Assembly (NCBI GenBank): GCA_013146195.2 | Contig: CM028384.1 | Span: 76,046,728-76,110,727 of the forward strand | Origin: Codonopsis lanceolata | Lineage: Eukaryota; Streptophyta; Magnoliopsida; Asterales; Campanulaceae | Direction of reading: 5' to 3' | Length of the DNA: 64,000 bases | Part shown: positions 19,022 to 32,096 of the stretch, piece after piece | Position numbering within the stretch: position 1 is the stretch's first letter | Layout of the letters: each line of letters opens with the position of its first letter | Program-made: the position numbers and the translations under genes | Notes under the pieces: generated by a model | Databases searched by the model: none | Told to the model about the DNA's origin: nothing | Seen by the model: only the letters and a program-made list of their open reading frames with translations

Positions 19022-22000
19022 TGTAACACTCGGGGATTTCAAAATATGTATTATTGATAATTTTTGTGTTTAGCATGTGCTTAAGTGCTGCTAAGTGTGT
19101 GCTTGAACTTGATTTTAGTATATTGATATTGTAGCGAGCCTTGGAACGAGTTGTGCTTGAGTGTGATTTGTATCTCATATTGTTTCTTTAGGACTTTGAC
19201 ATAAATTGAAATTGGTTTGTAGTTTTTTGGTTCAACCTTAGAGGTGTTTGGAAGAATTTTGAAAACAGGGGAGACGCTGTCATGTCTCAGGTTGTTAAGG
19301 CGACCACGTTCTTGGCTAAAAGTCAGAGTGAGTCCGAGTATATATCTCACGCGACTGTGTCCTAGTAGTCAAAGCGACTGTGTCTGTGGCAAAGAGACAG
19401 CGTTAGTTAAGCCAAGGTGACCGCGTTGGAGTCGATTTTTGAACCTGACATTACTACTTCATGCGGTCGCGTCACAATAGGCAAGGCGACCGTGCCACTC
19501 TGCTTCTTTTGTTGACTTATTTGTTTACTTTGACATTTCTTAATTGGGTTGTTTGCCATACACTTTTTCTAATGAGTGAAGTAAACTAGTGTTAGACCTA
19601 ATTAAGATAGGTTAGCTTGGGATTAGCTTGATTAGCCTTGTTGAAGTCATTAGTTAGCATAAACCTAAATTAAAACTCGACCTATTACATTTTAACACTA
19701 AGAAAAGTGAGGGCTACCTTAAATGCCACCTCATACTCAACTTCTTCTGCAGATATTGTAACAACCGGTAAATTCTAAATACATGTTAGTAGTAAGTTTG
19801 TATGTTTAAATTTGAACCAATGTGCCTAACATGTTTTCAAACTTGAGTTATGATATGTTTTTGGGATTGTTTGATTTATTGAATTGGGACTTGGTTGGTT
19901 TTTGGCAAGAAAATTGGTCACTTTTAAGTGTTGGTAGAACAAGGGCAAATGTGGTTGCATCCTCCCTTGTAGAGCGATCACATCCTAGGGAAGTCCTAGT
20001 ATCTGATGCGCTCACATTACTTTGAGCGAAGCGACCACATAATCCATCAATGCGCTCGCATTGTGGTTGCTATGTGGCCGCATCGACCCGTATTTCATTA
20101 AACCCATTTTGGTGTTTTTGCTATTTAGTCGACAAATATTTAAAGATTTTTGACCTAGGTGAGAGAGGTAGAGTTCACTAATTTTCAGCCTAAAACACAC
20201 ACAAATACACCTATTGAAGATGAGAATAGGGAGACTTGGGATTTCGCTGCTTGGAGCTTGGATTTGAAGCTCAATCCTTCACCTTTTGTGCTTGCAACCT
20301 TCATCAATCTTATTCCCCTTGGCGAGAGCTTCACTTTAAGCCAAAAATCTCCTACATGAATTAATGTTTGTGAATTATTCATTTTTGGTAAGGGGGTTAC
20401 TTGCTTATTTTTGTTCATTTTATCATGTTATATCTACCTATTTAAAGTTGTTTATATGAAATATATGCTAAAATCCATGTCTTCATGTTATGTGTAATAC
20501 TACTTGTGTGTCACTTGGTTGAACATTTGGTTGGTGAACTTGTTGAAGTGATGATATGAATAATTATTAAATTGCTTAAGGTGTGATTATGTGAATAATA
20601 TTTTTTAGTTAGAATTTATTATTTTGGAGAAACAATTAGTTTACTTTATAACTCATTGACTCTCTATAAGTGTTAACTTCATAATTATGCAATAACATGA
20701 ATATGCAACATTTGAGAATGCCTCGTATGCGAATAACATCGGCAACCGGTATTTGAGGATGCCTTGTATGTGAATAACATGAGCGTCTTAATCGAACACC
20801 AAGAGGTTATTCCTATAAATAACATCTATGTGAATAACAATTACTTGTGCATGAGTACAATCAACTGTAGGGAGAATTAGGGGTACCTTTGACTTAGTCA
20901 AGTCTCCATATTTTGCTATTTCTCCCTTTATTAAAGTTGTAGAACTCACCAAGGTGATTACATAGAGTTAATAATATTCAAGTTTCTTCGGCGGAAAATA
21001 TCTCTACTTTGGTAAGGGGATTGCTTGCATATTTCTGTTCATAATACCATGTGGTAATTGTTGTTTTGAAGTTGTTTAGTGGAAGCACATTCTATGAACC
21101 ATGTCTTCTTGACATGTATAATCTTTGTTGGTAATTTAGTGGATTACATGGCATATAGACTTGGAAGTGGTGTTACGAAGACTTGTTAGCATGATGAAAT
21201 TGTGTAGTTGGTTCAAAGATCAAGTGTTGATGAAACATCATTTGTGTGTAGAATAATTGTAATGGAATTATGAACTTTTTCTTTACAATTATGTTAATAA
21301 CCTAAGCTAGTTGGGATGTGTTAAAATTAGGTACCAATGAGTTTACTTTATAACTAATTGATTCCTTATATGTGTTTACGTTTACAACATATGAAACAAT
21401 CAATGTCTGAACAACAATAACAATGTGGTTAGAACATCAAGTAGTGTTTATGTGAACAACAACATGTGCATGATAGTTTTAGGAGAGTTAGGGGTATCTC
21501 TAACTTGGTCACGGGGCAGAGTGCAATGCTAGTTAGAAGCGACACCATAACTCAACCTAACCCCTTCAATTTGGGCAAGTGAAGGTTACTTTTCTACAAC
21601 ACGAGTGCAGTGTAGTCTTCATGACATGTGTAGGGTTGAAGGGACCTAACCTAGTGATGAATTTTTGCCAGGACTAGTTAAATCTAAGTTTAAGAGAATG
21701 ATCATGATAGTTCAAGCTTCAACAACAAATAGTGGTATAACAATGTCAGAAGTGATTTGGTCGAAGATGTATCTCGACCTCGTGTCATGTAAGTGTTTAT
21801 TTTATGCTCTTATGTGCAACATGAGACTTGATTGAGAAATGTGTTAGCATTTATTATGTATGGCATCATGACACTATTTAGGTTGCATACATGCATAACA
21901 TGCATAAGTATAGTAGAACCATAGTGAGTCTTGGAGTCACACTTTCCAATTTGTTTTCCTTAGATTTCAGCCAGGCAAGAAAGTCTCACGTGTGAAGTGG

Positions 22001-22304
22001 AAAGACTCGAAGTGCTAGAGGGTGGTCTTCTTTTAGGTAGATTTTTAGTTGAAGCTATGTATGTATATATACATATTGGTTAGGGGTTGTACTTGAAGAA
22101 AAGTAGTCTTCTTTTGTTGTATTATAATCAGTTGAAAGTTGCAAATATCTAAAAGCATCTTTCCGAGACTTGTTGTATATAGTTGTGAAATTCTATCGAG
22201 TTGGTTATTGTTTAAAAGTTTGTTACACATGATAAGAGTTAGTTAACAATAGGTAGCTCACGTCTTCGATTGGGTCCCAGGTACGGAAGATTTTGGGTGT
22301 GACA
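19022..22304 (+). repeat. solo LTR, 3.3 kb, probably Ty3/gypsy
   Basis: It begins TGTAACACTCGGGGATTT and ends GGGTGTGACA, with the direct repeat TACT immediately outside both ends (19018-19021 and 22305-22308; ATACT if the shared A is counted). No PBS or coding region lies next to either end, so it looks like a solo LTR left by LTR-LTR recombination. From 19270 to 20085 it carries many GCGACC/GCGGTC-type CpG-rich motifs. It also has an internal direct duplication (20388-20700 and 21008-21400). Small ORFs here are chance frames. Confidence 0.75.
20388..21400 (+). repeat. diverged direct duplication inside the solo LTR
   Basis: Segment 20388-20700 (TTTTGGTAAGGGGGTTACTT onward) reappears at 21008-21400 (TTTGGTAAGGGGATTGCTTG onward), about 620 bases downstream. 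Both pass through 'AAGTTGTTTA', 'CCATGTCTTC' and 'GTTTACTTTATAACT.ATTGA'. Identity is moderate, so the duplication is old. Confidence 0.65.
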
Positions 22305-22308
22305 TACT

Positions 22309-22623
22309 GGGGATGGTTCGAAACGACAATTTGGCCATTGATAAATTGATGGTAGGGATGAATTCGGGCCGGTCCACTTTGGAAAGTTTATAATCGGTAC
22401 AATACCCTGTATTTTTTTTTACTGGAAAAGACACTTTTAGAGGCGAAAAGACTATGATACACTTAATGAACCAAAGACACGCTATGGAGGAGTCACTCAC
22501 TGCATCAATTTTTGTACTGCGAGGTATCAATTTTTGCAACGCGATTCATCAATTTAATTACATAATCCAACTTTGCATCACGTTGCATCAATTTTTTTCC
22601 TTGCGATACATTAATTTTAATTA
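22309..22623. repeat. target sequence with TGCATCAATTT-type repeats, left side
   Basis: Repeated short units (GCATCAATTTTTGTACTGCG, TATCAATTTTTGCAACGCG, TCATCAATTTAATTACATAA) with a period near 30 and a higher period near 65 bases. It ends with AATTA, the left TSD of the 27-kb insertion. The right side continues at 49918, where AATTACATAATCCAA is found again. Confidence 0.6.
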
Positions 22624-23381
22624 TGTAACACAATGTATCTTTGTATGATTGAGCTGCTAGTTGTGCCCTTATTTCTTGCATTGTTACATTGCTAACATAA
22701 AGGTCATGTTGTGTGAGTCTTCATGTGTGTGGGTAGGCTAGATGCTAGCCAATACCCTAGAGTTGTTTGTTCATATTCATTAGCTTGATAGAGTTGCAAT
22801 GCGTGACTCGACGTTCTTGGAAACTCAACTCGATCGAGGGTTTACTTGTTTGGTTTCGTGTGCGACCTCGATAGATTGGATCCAATGTTTATGTGTCATG
22901 TTAACATGCTTTTAGATTGATTGTTTCATAGCTTGATTCATAGATTGGACTTGCTTTGATTGTGGATTGATGTTTAGTGTCGTTGTTCATCTTCATTCGG
23001 GTTGTTTCATCGACCGTTTAGGTCCGTTTCAACTTTGGTTTGATCATAGGATCATCCTTGATTGACGTGTTAGCCTTTGCGGTCATTTTAGGCTCCATTT
23101 GGAGGGTTTTGGTTCTAATTGAAATGCGGTCACGTTGTATATTGGAAGGTGATCACCTAAACTAATAAGAGTTGTCTTAATATCTGGCGTTGAACGCGAT
23201 CACCTTGTCTGGGAGAAGGCGACCACCTTCTCTCTACTTCAGCAGATTTTTTTCATTCTCCTCTGACGATTTTTTCCTTAATGGTCTATACACCTTTGCC
23301 TTGTGATCACTCATTTATTGGGTATTTTAGACCCCTAACTCCCTCCTCTACCCATTTCTATCCATTTTTTCTTCTTCAACC

Positions 23382-23385
<4 letters not shown>

Positions 23386-23446
<61 letters not shown>
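23386..23446 (+). repeat. (GA)n microsatellite
   Basis: About 30 uninterrupted GA units directly follow TTCAACCGGTT. The ORF spanning it has an Arg-Glu repeat that is an artefact of the microsatellite. Confidence 0.95.
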
Positions 23447-23448
<2 letters not shown>

Positions 23449-24284
23449 AATGTGTGTTTCGACGATCCATGGATATCTAGCCATCCAATTGAAAATCCAT
23501 TACCACCATCGTGAAGCCCTCGACGAATAGAACACTTTTATCGTATATGATTTTCTTTTTATTGGTTTGATGCTCGAGCTAGGTAAGCTACTAACCCCCT
23601 CTTTTTTGGTATGTTTAGTGATAATGCATGCTAGAACCATCCTACCATGTATAATATGCTTGAAAGATGTTTTCGTACTTGTTTTATGTTATCTAAATGT
23701 GTAGGAATATGTGATTATTATGTCTAAAGGTATACTTGGGGTTTGATTGTGTTTTGAGCTTGGAAGTCAAGCCCGGTTGACTAGAAATTTGTTAAGAATG
23801 CAATTTGGGTATAATTTTGTATAATTTTTGAAAGTAATGAAAAGGGGAAAAATTATGAAATGTAGAATTAAGACTCAACAAAGTCGGTTTATGATTAATA
23901 ACATACTAACAAGTATTGTGTTAGAATCCTACGACGTTTGGAACTCAATTGGTCACATTTGTGAGGACCCGAGTAATTTCGTCTTGTGTCCAAATGTGAC
24001 ACTTAAACCTTAGAGACTTCGATTATGATTGTAGTGTGATGCTTAACTAATCTAGTACGCCATATAACTGAGCTACATGATGTTCGGGAATTTGTTTATT
24101 CGGTTTAGCAACTCACGAGAGACTATTACATGGTTTCAAAGTGATGATAAAGGATTGGAACGATGGATGGATTACCATTACATATGATTTAGGTTGAGTG
24201 CACTTGTGGAAACTTACGAGAGTGTGACTATGGGGTAGTCTTGATACTCTTTGAGCGTGAATTCAGGTTTACTGATTAGTACAC

Positions 24285-25133
24285 GACGATTAAGGACTAA
24301 ATAGAAAGTTCAAGGTGATTGTGGTTGGAGGCAAAGTATATATAGTCTCATTATATGAGCGTGTATAGACTAACTTAGTAATCTTAACTTGTTTGTGAAT
24401 TGGGGATTATTGTGGACCTCAATGTGTGTTTGTTGATAGACTAAATGTGTAGTCTAATTGTGTGTGGGAATACTTGCAAATATTTGCATGTATGTCATGT
24501 TGTTTCGAGGCTAAATATATGGCAATGATATGTTATGGTGATTACTTCCCAATATGTGTTTCGTAATTTTTTAAGGTATGATCATTGACCTCCTTGGATT
24601 TGATAAGGTTCCTTACTTTTGAACTTTGTCGGTTTTGGTATGACGAGTAAATGATACTTGTGCATTGCATGAAAGTCCAGCTAGCATACTTGGATTTGAC
24701 GATTAAGGACTAAATAGAAAGTTCAAAGGTGATTGTGGTTGGAGGGTATCGATCATAGTCTCATTATATCGCGTGAGTCAGATCGACGAGCTATAAGTAT
24801 ATATTGTAACGTTTGTGAATTGGATTTGTATTGTGGACCCTGCAATTCCTGCCATATGTGTTTGTTGATAGACTAAATGTGTAGTCTAATTGTGTGTGGG
24901 AATACTTGCAAATATCTTGCATGTATGTCATGTATGTTTCGAGGCTAAATATATGGCAATGATATGTTATGGTGATTACTTCCCATTATGTGTTTCGTAA
25001 TTTTTTAAGGTATGATCATTGACCTCCTTGGATTTGATAAGGTTCCTTACTTTTGAACTTTGTCGGTTTTGGTATGATGAGTAAATGATACTTGTGCATT
25101 GCATGAAAGTCCAGCTAGCATACTTGGATTTGA
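24285..25133 (+). repeat. tandem duplication, two units of ~413 and ~436 bp
   Basis: Unit 1 (24285-24697) and unit 2 (24698-25133) both begin GACGATTAAGGACTAAATAG and end TAGCATACTTGGATTTGA. They are almost identical except for a noisy 100-base stretch (24350-24420 against 24762-24860) full of small indels. Such uneven divergence is unusual for a simple duplication. Confidence 0.9.
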
Positions 25134-25269
25134 GTCGGCAATGGGACTACGTATAGCCTTTGGGTAAGCAATTACTATGGTTTGCTGCACTGGGTCCATT
25201 TTTCCACACTACTGGCCATTGTGGGATTTGGTCCCCCTTATAATAGTAATGCGTCTGACATCGGACTTC

Positions 25270-25510
25270 AAGTAAATCTTTCCTTACCTAAGGAGACCTG
25301 GTGAGATGAAACAATGCGGTTTTTCTTTCCTCACTAAGGTAAACTAGTGAGATTTAGCGATACGGTTCTCTTTCATTGCTAAGTAGATGTCGAGATGTAA
25401 CGACAGTATACAGGTTCTCTTTCCTTACTAAGCTAAACTACTGAGATGTCAAGAAATTGTTCTCTTTCATTGCTAAGTAGATAATGGGATGTAACAACAG
25501 TGTATATGGT
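25270..25510 (+). repeat. degenerate ~47-bp tandem repeat, five units
   Basis: Units follow TTCTCTTTC(A/C)TT(G/A)CTAAG...GAGATGTAACGACAGT, with steps of about 47-50 bases. No coding frame is maintained through them. Confidence 0.7.
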
Positions 25511-26216
25511 TTATTGTGTTCCGAGTACGAGGTCCAATTCGGCGATGACAACACAGTCAGATCAACATGAAATATATCTTCCTTTATGTGTTTAATTACG
25601 AGGACTTATGTGAACATCACTGTGCTATGTGGATTATGTGGGTTATGTATATTATGTGGATTGTGTGCCTATGATTATGCGATACATGTTAATGTTGTTG
25701 GTATACTTATATGATGTCATGTTGTATCTGAATGAGAATTATGTCATGCTATGTAGTTGCATTTAGTAGCTTACTGAGTCATTACGAGTCATCCCACGCC
25801 TTTGTTTTCCTTAGTGTTCAGTTCGATCGTTAGCCCGTGTTGTGGTCGACAAGATCACAATTATTATAGCAGTTGTTCCTCATGAGTTGTAGCTCTTGGA
25901 GGATTATTTATTATTTTTATTGTTTTATTCCATCGAGGACGACCGTTATGTAAAGTTATGTACTTGCTTAGATGAATTTACATTCATAATAACCATTTTT
26001 GCAAGTTTACATGTGGCCACGACGTTCATAGTAGTTGTCGTCGTAAGTTTGATTCCCCGATTCGCGATTTTAGTTATTGTGTTGTCTTATTACTCGGTTA
26101 GTATTATTTTAATCCTAGGTTTGGCCCTGGATGACTAGGGGGACCTTGGGAATTAACTTGGTATTATTTTGGTTTGGTCATGTTTAAGTTTGAACACGCT
26201 CGTGTTTCATTTCCGG

Positions 26217-29200
26217 TGTGACTTGTGTATTCGCCTCGGACATGATAGGGCTGTAGTAATTTGGCCATAGTTTTCTGTAGACAACTCAGAATTGAGATCC
26301 GTTTGATGCGTTAGAAACTAGATTTCAAGATCTTTCTAACCATTTCTCTTGAGTAATTTTTGGATTTGTATTTCAGTACATAAGCATTTTTTAAGTTGAT
26401 TGAATCATTTATTCTCGGTATTTCCAGAAATTTGAGTTTTGCCTAGTTTATTGAATTTACTTGGAGACCCTTAATGAATTTCACTAAACCTGAACTTAGA
26501 CCTTAATTAGAGTGGATTAAGCCTAAGTTAAATTTTTAGCACTAAGTCCTCAATTAGGGACTTAATCTCACTTAAAAATAGACCTATAAGTGCTTGACAC
26601 TTGTTTTCCACTCATTCTCTCACCTCTTAGTGTATCATGGCTGGAGAACTCCACTAATTACACCTCCTAAAATCAGATATTTACAGCCACCATGGATGAG
26701 AGCTTGAGTGTGGGAGATTCTTGGTGAGATTAGTGTGCGTTTTGTGATTTCCCGGAGATCCGGCCACCCGATTTTGGATTCGAGACCACCCAATCGTAGC
26801 TATCGACGAGGAGACTACTAATCCTTACTTTGTTTTCCTTTTTCTCAGCCTTTTCTAGTCTTAAGGTATGCTTCTAATCCCTGAAAATTTGTATGTTCAA
26901 TATAATGACATACTCCTTTCATAATAGTTGTAGTATACATGCTTAGGAAGACTTCTTGTGAAGTAGAAATCTTCTTTTCATCAAGTTATAAATCTGGAAA
27001 TTATGGGGCTGATTTGTTAAGTTATTAATTTGGGTTTTAGTAAAGCATGAATATTGTTCTAATTGTGCTTAGGAGTAATTCTTGTGAAGGAACTCATTGC
27101 AATTGTTAACTTTAAAGAATTTTCACTTTAGGGTTAAAATCTGAATAATTTTGGGACTGCCCTCTACACTTAATAAATTGGGTTTGTGTATAGCATTAAA
27201 AGTGTTCTAAACATGACTTGGAACAACTAATGTTCATGGACTTTTTAGAATTGGAAACTTCAATGAGATGACTAGTTTAGGATTTCACCAATTAGGAAGA
27301 AACCTCACAGATTCAGTCCTAATTTTGGACTGTTTTCCGGAAACTACTGGTACTAATCTACTACATGGAATTGCCTAAAAATATTTTATGTTGGTCATGT
27401 GTATGTTAAGTGACTCTCTGTAAAGTTTCATAAATTTTGGAGTTGGGGAAGTATTTTTAATGAATCATGAACCATGGCTGCGACAGTGAGTCTGAACAAG
27501 GGGAACTGGTTATTAACATGATCTTCATGAGATCATAAATCGATGAATACATATCCAATTGGAGTGTTTTAAAATGTTAAACTCTAGATAAAAGAGTATA
27601 GTTTTTGGAAATGTAAGATATGTGTCATTTGGATCAATGAGGAATTTTTGGTGAAGTTTGTATGATGGACATGCAGTACATGCCACATCAGTAAATCAGA
27701 TTTCTGACATGAATTTGGAGGGGTTGTATTTTGATGAATACAAGTCCTAATGGAGCAATTTAAAAGTCCAAAGTATATTATCAAGAGTCTAGTTTCAGAC
27801 TAGTCAATAATCCACTCATTTGGAGTTGTGAGAAATTCATGACTGAATTTACAAGTTGACTAAGCAGAATGAGTCACAACAGAGAACCAGATTTTTAACA
27901 TGGATTTGTGGTGTCTGTATTTTGATGAATACAGGTCCAAATAGAGTACTTTAAAGTGCTAAATTATAGTTCCAAGAGTCTAGTTTCTGAATATATAAAA
28001 TTCATGAAATTTGGAGTTGTGAGGAAATAATGGTCAAATTTATAAATTGACTGAACAGAATAATCATAACAGAAAAACAAATTATTAGCTTGATCTTGAT
28101 ATGATCATAGATTGATGAACACAAGTCCAAATGAAGTGATTTAAAAGCCTAAGTTATAGTTTAAAGAGCCTACTTTCTGAATAAGAAATATTCAGTACAT
28201 TTTGTGTTGAGAGGAATTTTTAATGCAATTAGAAAGATTTCTGCGCTGAGTGATTTGTAATTTTTGAACTTGTTAAGGATTAATTCTCCATACTTGATGA
28301 ATATGACTTATAAAGCGTATAGTGTTTCTTGCCTTCAAGCATGTTCTACTATTGGGTTGTTAACTTGCTATGAAATTTGGATTCCACTAATAGGTGGGAT
28401 TATGAACTTGAATTGAACTAAGGCTTGATTTGATATTAATCAACTTAGGCTTCCATCTTCTACTTGACTTATTGATACGTCAACTAGGGTTCCTAAATGG
28501 AACGAGAACCTAGCTATGTCTTAAACAAGAACATAGAAGGGCTAGAAATGCATATAGCATTTATACCCTATTTTGATGAAACTGTAGTAAGGACTCAACG
28601 GAGTCGAGTTAAGGAACAATTGAACCTTACGAGGATCGTGGTGAGATCCTATGATAATTATATTCCATTTGACTAGATTACTAGCTTTTGGGACTTGAAT
28701 CGAATAGAGTGAACAACTTGACACTTATGATTTAGAGACTCAAATGAGCTCCTATTGTGGTTTTGTGATTATTGTAACAATGTGCATAATCGTATGAATT
28801 TAGTAGATCATTATATCTACTTGAGAATTAGCAAGTAAGCATCTACTTGTGCATTGCATATAAGTCCAGCTGGCATTACTTGAGTTTTCATGTTGAAGGT
28901 GGGACGATGCATTGTCTTCACGAATTATGGGATTCGTGGTTGCAATGTATCGCCGTGCCGGATCGGTTTTCACACACCCCTCACTGTTAGCTACGGTGGG
29001 GAAGTAGCCCCTTTGTCGTAACCAATTGAGCGCATTGGCTAGTGCTATTTTCCCAGAGTAGAGAGCTCGGACCGAGAAGAGGCTTCGGTACTTTGATACC
29101 GATCACGGTATCAGCGGCGCGATATGATTAACGATTGTGATTGCGGGGAGCAATACGGCGACGATGATTTGATATCTTCTCAATCCCTTATGTGGCTTCC

Positions 29201-30382
29201 TATGGGCACTTATGTGATAACAAAGTGTTAGTTGAACATGAGATCATATTGACCATGTTTGTATGTATTAATGTTATTGAGAGACTTGATGTGTATATAT
29301 ATAAATATGCACACTTATACATAATGATTCTGTGAACAACTTGATTTGTATATATATAGATATATATACTTGCATATGATGTTTTTATAGAAACTACCTT
29401 CTAATTCATTTGATTTGTGTTTGAGCAGGAATTACACCTGGTTCATTTGGGCGGTTTAGTAAGTAAGAAGAAATGACTATCTTGTGGAGTATCTAAATGA
29501 TACGACGCCTCTTCACGGGTTTTTACGTCATTTGTAAAATGACACCATGATTATTTTATGTTACATAATTATATGTTACATATCTCTTGTAGTAGCGTCT
29601 TGGGTCATTATGACTCATTCGTACTTTGTTTCTAGCTATAGTAAATTGGTAGCCGTGTTGAGGCCGAGTAGATCGTGGTAGCGGGGCTCGGTGATCGATA
29701 GATCGAGATTAGATCGTGTGGTTCATGTAGTAGCGGACATCCCAGTAGTAGCTTGTGGAGTCCTATTTCTTTTTAGCATCGTCACATATATTATGTACTT
29801 TGCTATTCTTGTGAGATCGATTTTGTAAAGTTATCTAGACTTTACGGTCGGGTAGATACTTGGGTATTTGTATTGTTTCTTCTTCAGCCGACGGGTTGTG
29901 TCGTGCCATTATTCGTGGTTTTAGTATTTATTTCGAGTTATCTCCAGACACGTAGTAGCTTTGGGGCTTTTCTTTATTCTAAATTGTTATAGTTGTTGGT
30001 AAACCCCGGTATGCTTTAGCAGCCGTGGGTAATTGTTATCGGGTTGGTTCTTTGTTGAAAGCCGGCTGGAGGTGCCGATGGTTTGTTCGGCGCGTGCAAT
30101 GTTGCGACACGCGAATTTTGTTTTTCCCCCTTTGAGATAATGTCTCTCTTGGTTTCTTTGGCTTTTGTTTCGAGCTTCATAGCTCGGGACTTCTTTTACT
30201 TATTGCTTCCGCTAATTCGATTTTTGAAATACCGTATTTTAGTGCGGCTTTATGTTCATGTTTAGAGCTTGTTAGCTCATTTGTTGAACTCGCCTCTTGT
30301 TTAACAAGTGCTTGTCCTCATCTTATGTTTGTTCCGACGACCTTGGGATTTCATGTTGAAATCCGGGTCGGGTCGTGACAGG
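26217..30382 (+). repeat. LTR-type unit B
   Basis: About 4.2 kb of non-coding sequence ending AAATCCGGGTCGGGTCGTGACA, a typical gypsy LTR terminus. The left end is approximate (TGTGACTTGTG). It has a ~190-bp tandem array at 27490-28245 and the landmarks shared with unit A. The minus-strand sequence at 57902-61342 is a relative in opposite orientation. There are no PBS-like bases after 30382. Instead a second copy of the LTR tail follows. Confidence 0.5.
27490..28245 (+). repeat. ~190-bp tandem repeat, four diverged units
   Basis: Units start near 27493, 27691, 27880 and 28069. Each carries 'GATGAATAC(A)AGTCC(A/T)AATGGAG..TTTAAA' followed by 'AGAGTCTAGTTTC' and 'TTTGGAGTTGTGAG'. A single related unit lies on the minus strand at about 60290-60510. 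Confidence 0.8.
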
Positions 30383-30534
30383 CTCCATCTTATTACGCTC
30401 TTCAGCAGTTTTGATTTATTGATCCATATTGTTGTTACGGCTTTACTTTCTTGTTAGAGCTTGTTTTGACTCGATTGTTTGGAAGGCGCCATTGTTCTTA
30501 GCGGTGCTGTCCCTTATTAAGGCTAGATTCGCGA
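30383..30534 (+). repeat. third LTR tail, split by the next insertion
   Basis: This resembles the end of unit B (ACGGCTTTACTTTCTTGTTAG against GCGGCTTTATGTTCATGTTT). It continues at 49878 with CCTCAGGATCTCG...GGGTCGGGTCGTTATA after the nested element is removed. Confidence 0.6.
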
Positions 30535-32096
30535 CATGATGATGAGCTCAAGATTTCCGCAATTTTCCGAGGAATTTTCTTCTATTGTGTGCTATTTTTG
30601 AGTTGATTATACTTTAGAAATATTATTATTTGTGTTTTTGTGCTTAATGTAGGTTTCCATGCATAATCGAGCAATTATATGGTGTTTAGCACAAAGTTCG
30701 AGACAATTTCGGGCTTAAAAGTTAAATTGGAAAGTATTTGGTCAATGTCCGTTAAGTCCGTCAAGAGTTCCAAGGCAAGGCAAAGGCTAATGGAGTCTAA
30801 CGTCGCTAACGGAGGATGAAATTGAGAGAGCTGGGAGGGGAAGGACCCTCGGCGTTAACTCCAAAACATCAGGGGCACTGGAGCAAGTTTGAAAAGTTTA
30901 GGGGAGCCTGCGCCTATTCGATTCTCCTTTATTCTATGTAAACTTCTCCTCGCGCCATGTGAATGATGGATAGAGCTTTTTGGTAGTAAGGAGGGAGATT
31001 GGAAGGTGGGGAACATGTCCCTTATCCACAAGGCCTGACCTGCGCTCCCCTTGATGGATCCAAGAAGACCCGGCCCAATCCTGCCCCTTATGCCCGCGTC
31101 CCAACCCATTTCCCTCTCAGCTCCTCCCAGCCTGTTTCTTTCCCTGGATGAACCGCGAATATCGAGTGCCCAGTGACCCATACTCCTTTTCCTTCCCTTT
31201 TTTTCCCCGAATTCTCCATTGTCTTCCCTATTATGTGCCTACCTTCATTGCTCCTTTGTTGCCTTCCCATTTATCTACCCAGCAGCCTTCATTTTGCATT
31301 CTAAGTCCCCCATTTCGGGTGTGAGCCCTAAATGGGGCACCAGCCCCATTTTACCAAAATTTCTTCCATTCCTCACGAAGCTTGATCACCTTTGAAGGTT
31401 TGGAGCTTCAAATCAAGAGCCAATGATGCATTTACAAATGATTTCAACCCTGGAAATGCGATTTGCTCGGTTTAATTCTTACTATCTCTATTTTTTATAG
31501 TTGTTATAATTTCTTGGGTTGATTAATTTTGTAAATGAAGAATTGGTTTATGCTTAATTTATTTATGGAATTCAATTATTTTTCTATGTTAAATTTAGTG
31601 TTTTAATTTAATTCATCTCTTTATTTAGTACACATTCATGTTGGTTATTATTTTGTGAACTTAATGCTTTTAATTTGCCAATGATTAAATGATTTTAGAA
31701 ATATTTAGGATCCGTGAGAGCTACATTTATATTTCGGACCAATCAATTTAATAGTTGGTGTTTTGTGACACACATCGATAGCCATTGTTAGACTAGGTTT
31801 CACACGCTGTAGATACCCCAATTTAAATACCCACAGTGCGTAACATTGACTTATGCGATATCAAGACACATGTTAAAATTTAATAAATGTCAAGTTCGGG
31901 GGTTTAAAAATGCAAAAGACAAAGCGGGATGTGCAAAAGCAGGTAAAATGCGAGGGGACTAAAAGTGGCAAAAAGTGGTGAAAATTGAGGCGGCCTGAAA
32001 GCCACGGCGGCGCCCATAATGGGTAGTTACGGCCCAAAATTACTGATGGTGCCCAAACATAACGTATTGCACAAATCTTGCAGCACGCGGTACAAG

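Larger units (their letters stand above)
22624..26216 (+). repeat. LTR-type unit A
   Basis: Non-coding. It shares ordered landmarks with unit B: a GACTCAAC(A/G)(A/G)AGTCG box (~23870 and ~28590), GTGCATTGCAT..AAGTCCAGCT (~24660 and ~28855), and GAGTCATTACGAGTCATC (~25770) against GGTCATTATGACTCATTC (~29605). It contains a GA microsatellite, a 0.4-kb tandem duplication and a short tandem repeat, listed separately. The right boundary is approximate (TTCCGGTGTGAC). CpG-rich GCGATCACC motifs occur at 23125-23235. Confidence 0.5.

Noticed and set aside
23281..23514. ORF with an Arg-Glu repeat
   Set aside because: Product of the GA microsatellite.
30855..31270. GC-rich minus-strand ORFs as a captured host gene
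   Set aside because: No recognisable domain, no splice pattern, and located in the arm of a solo LTR.
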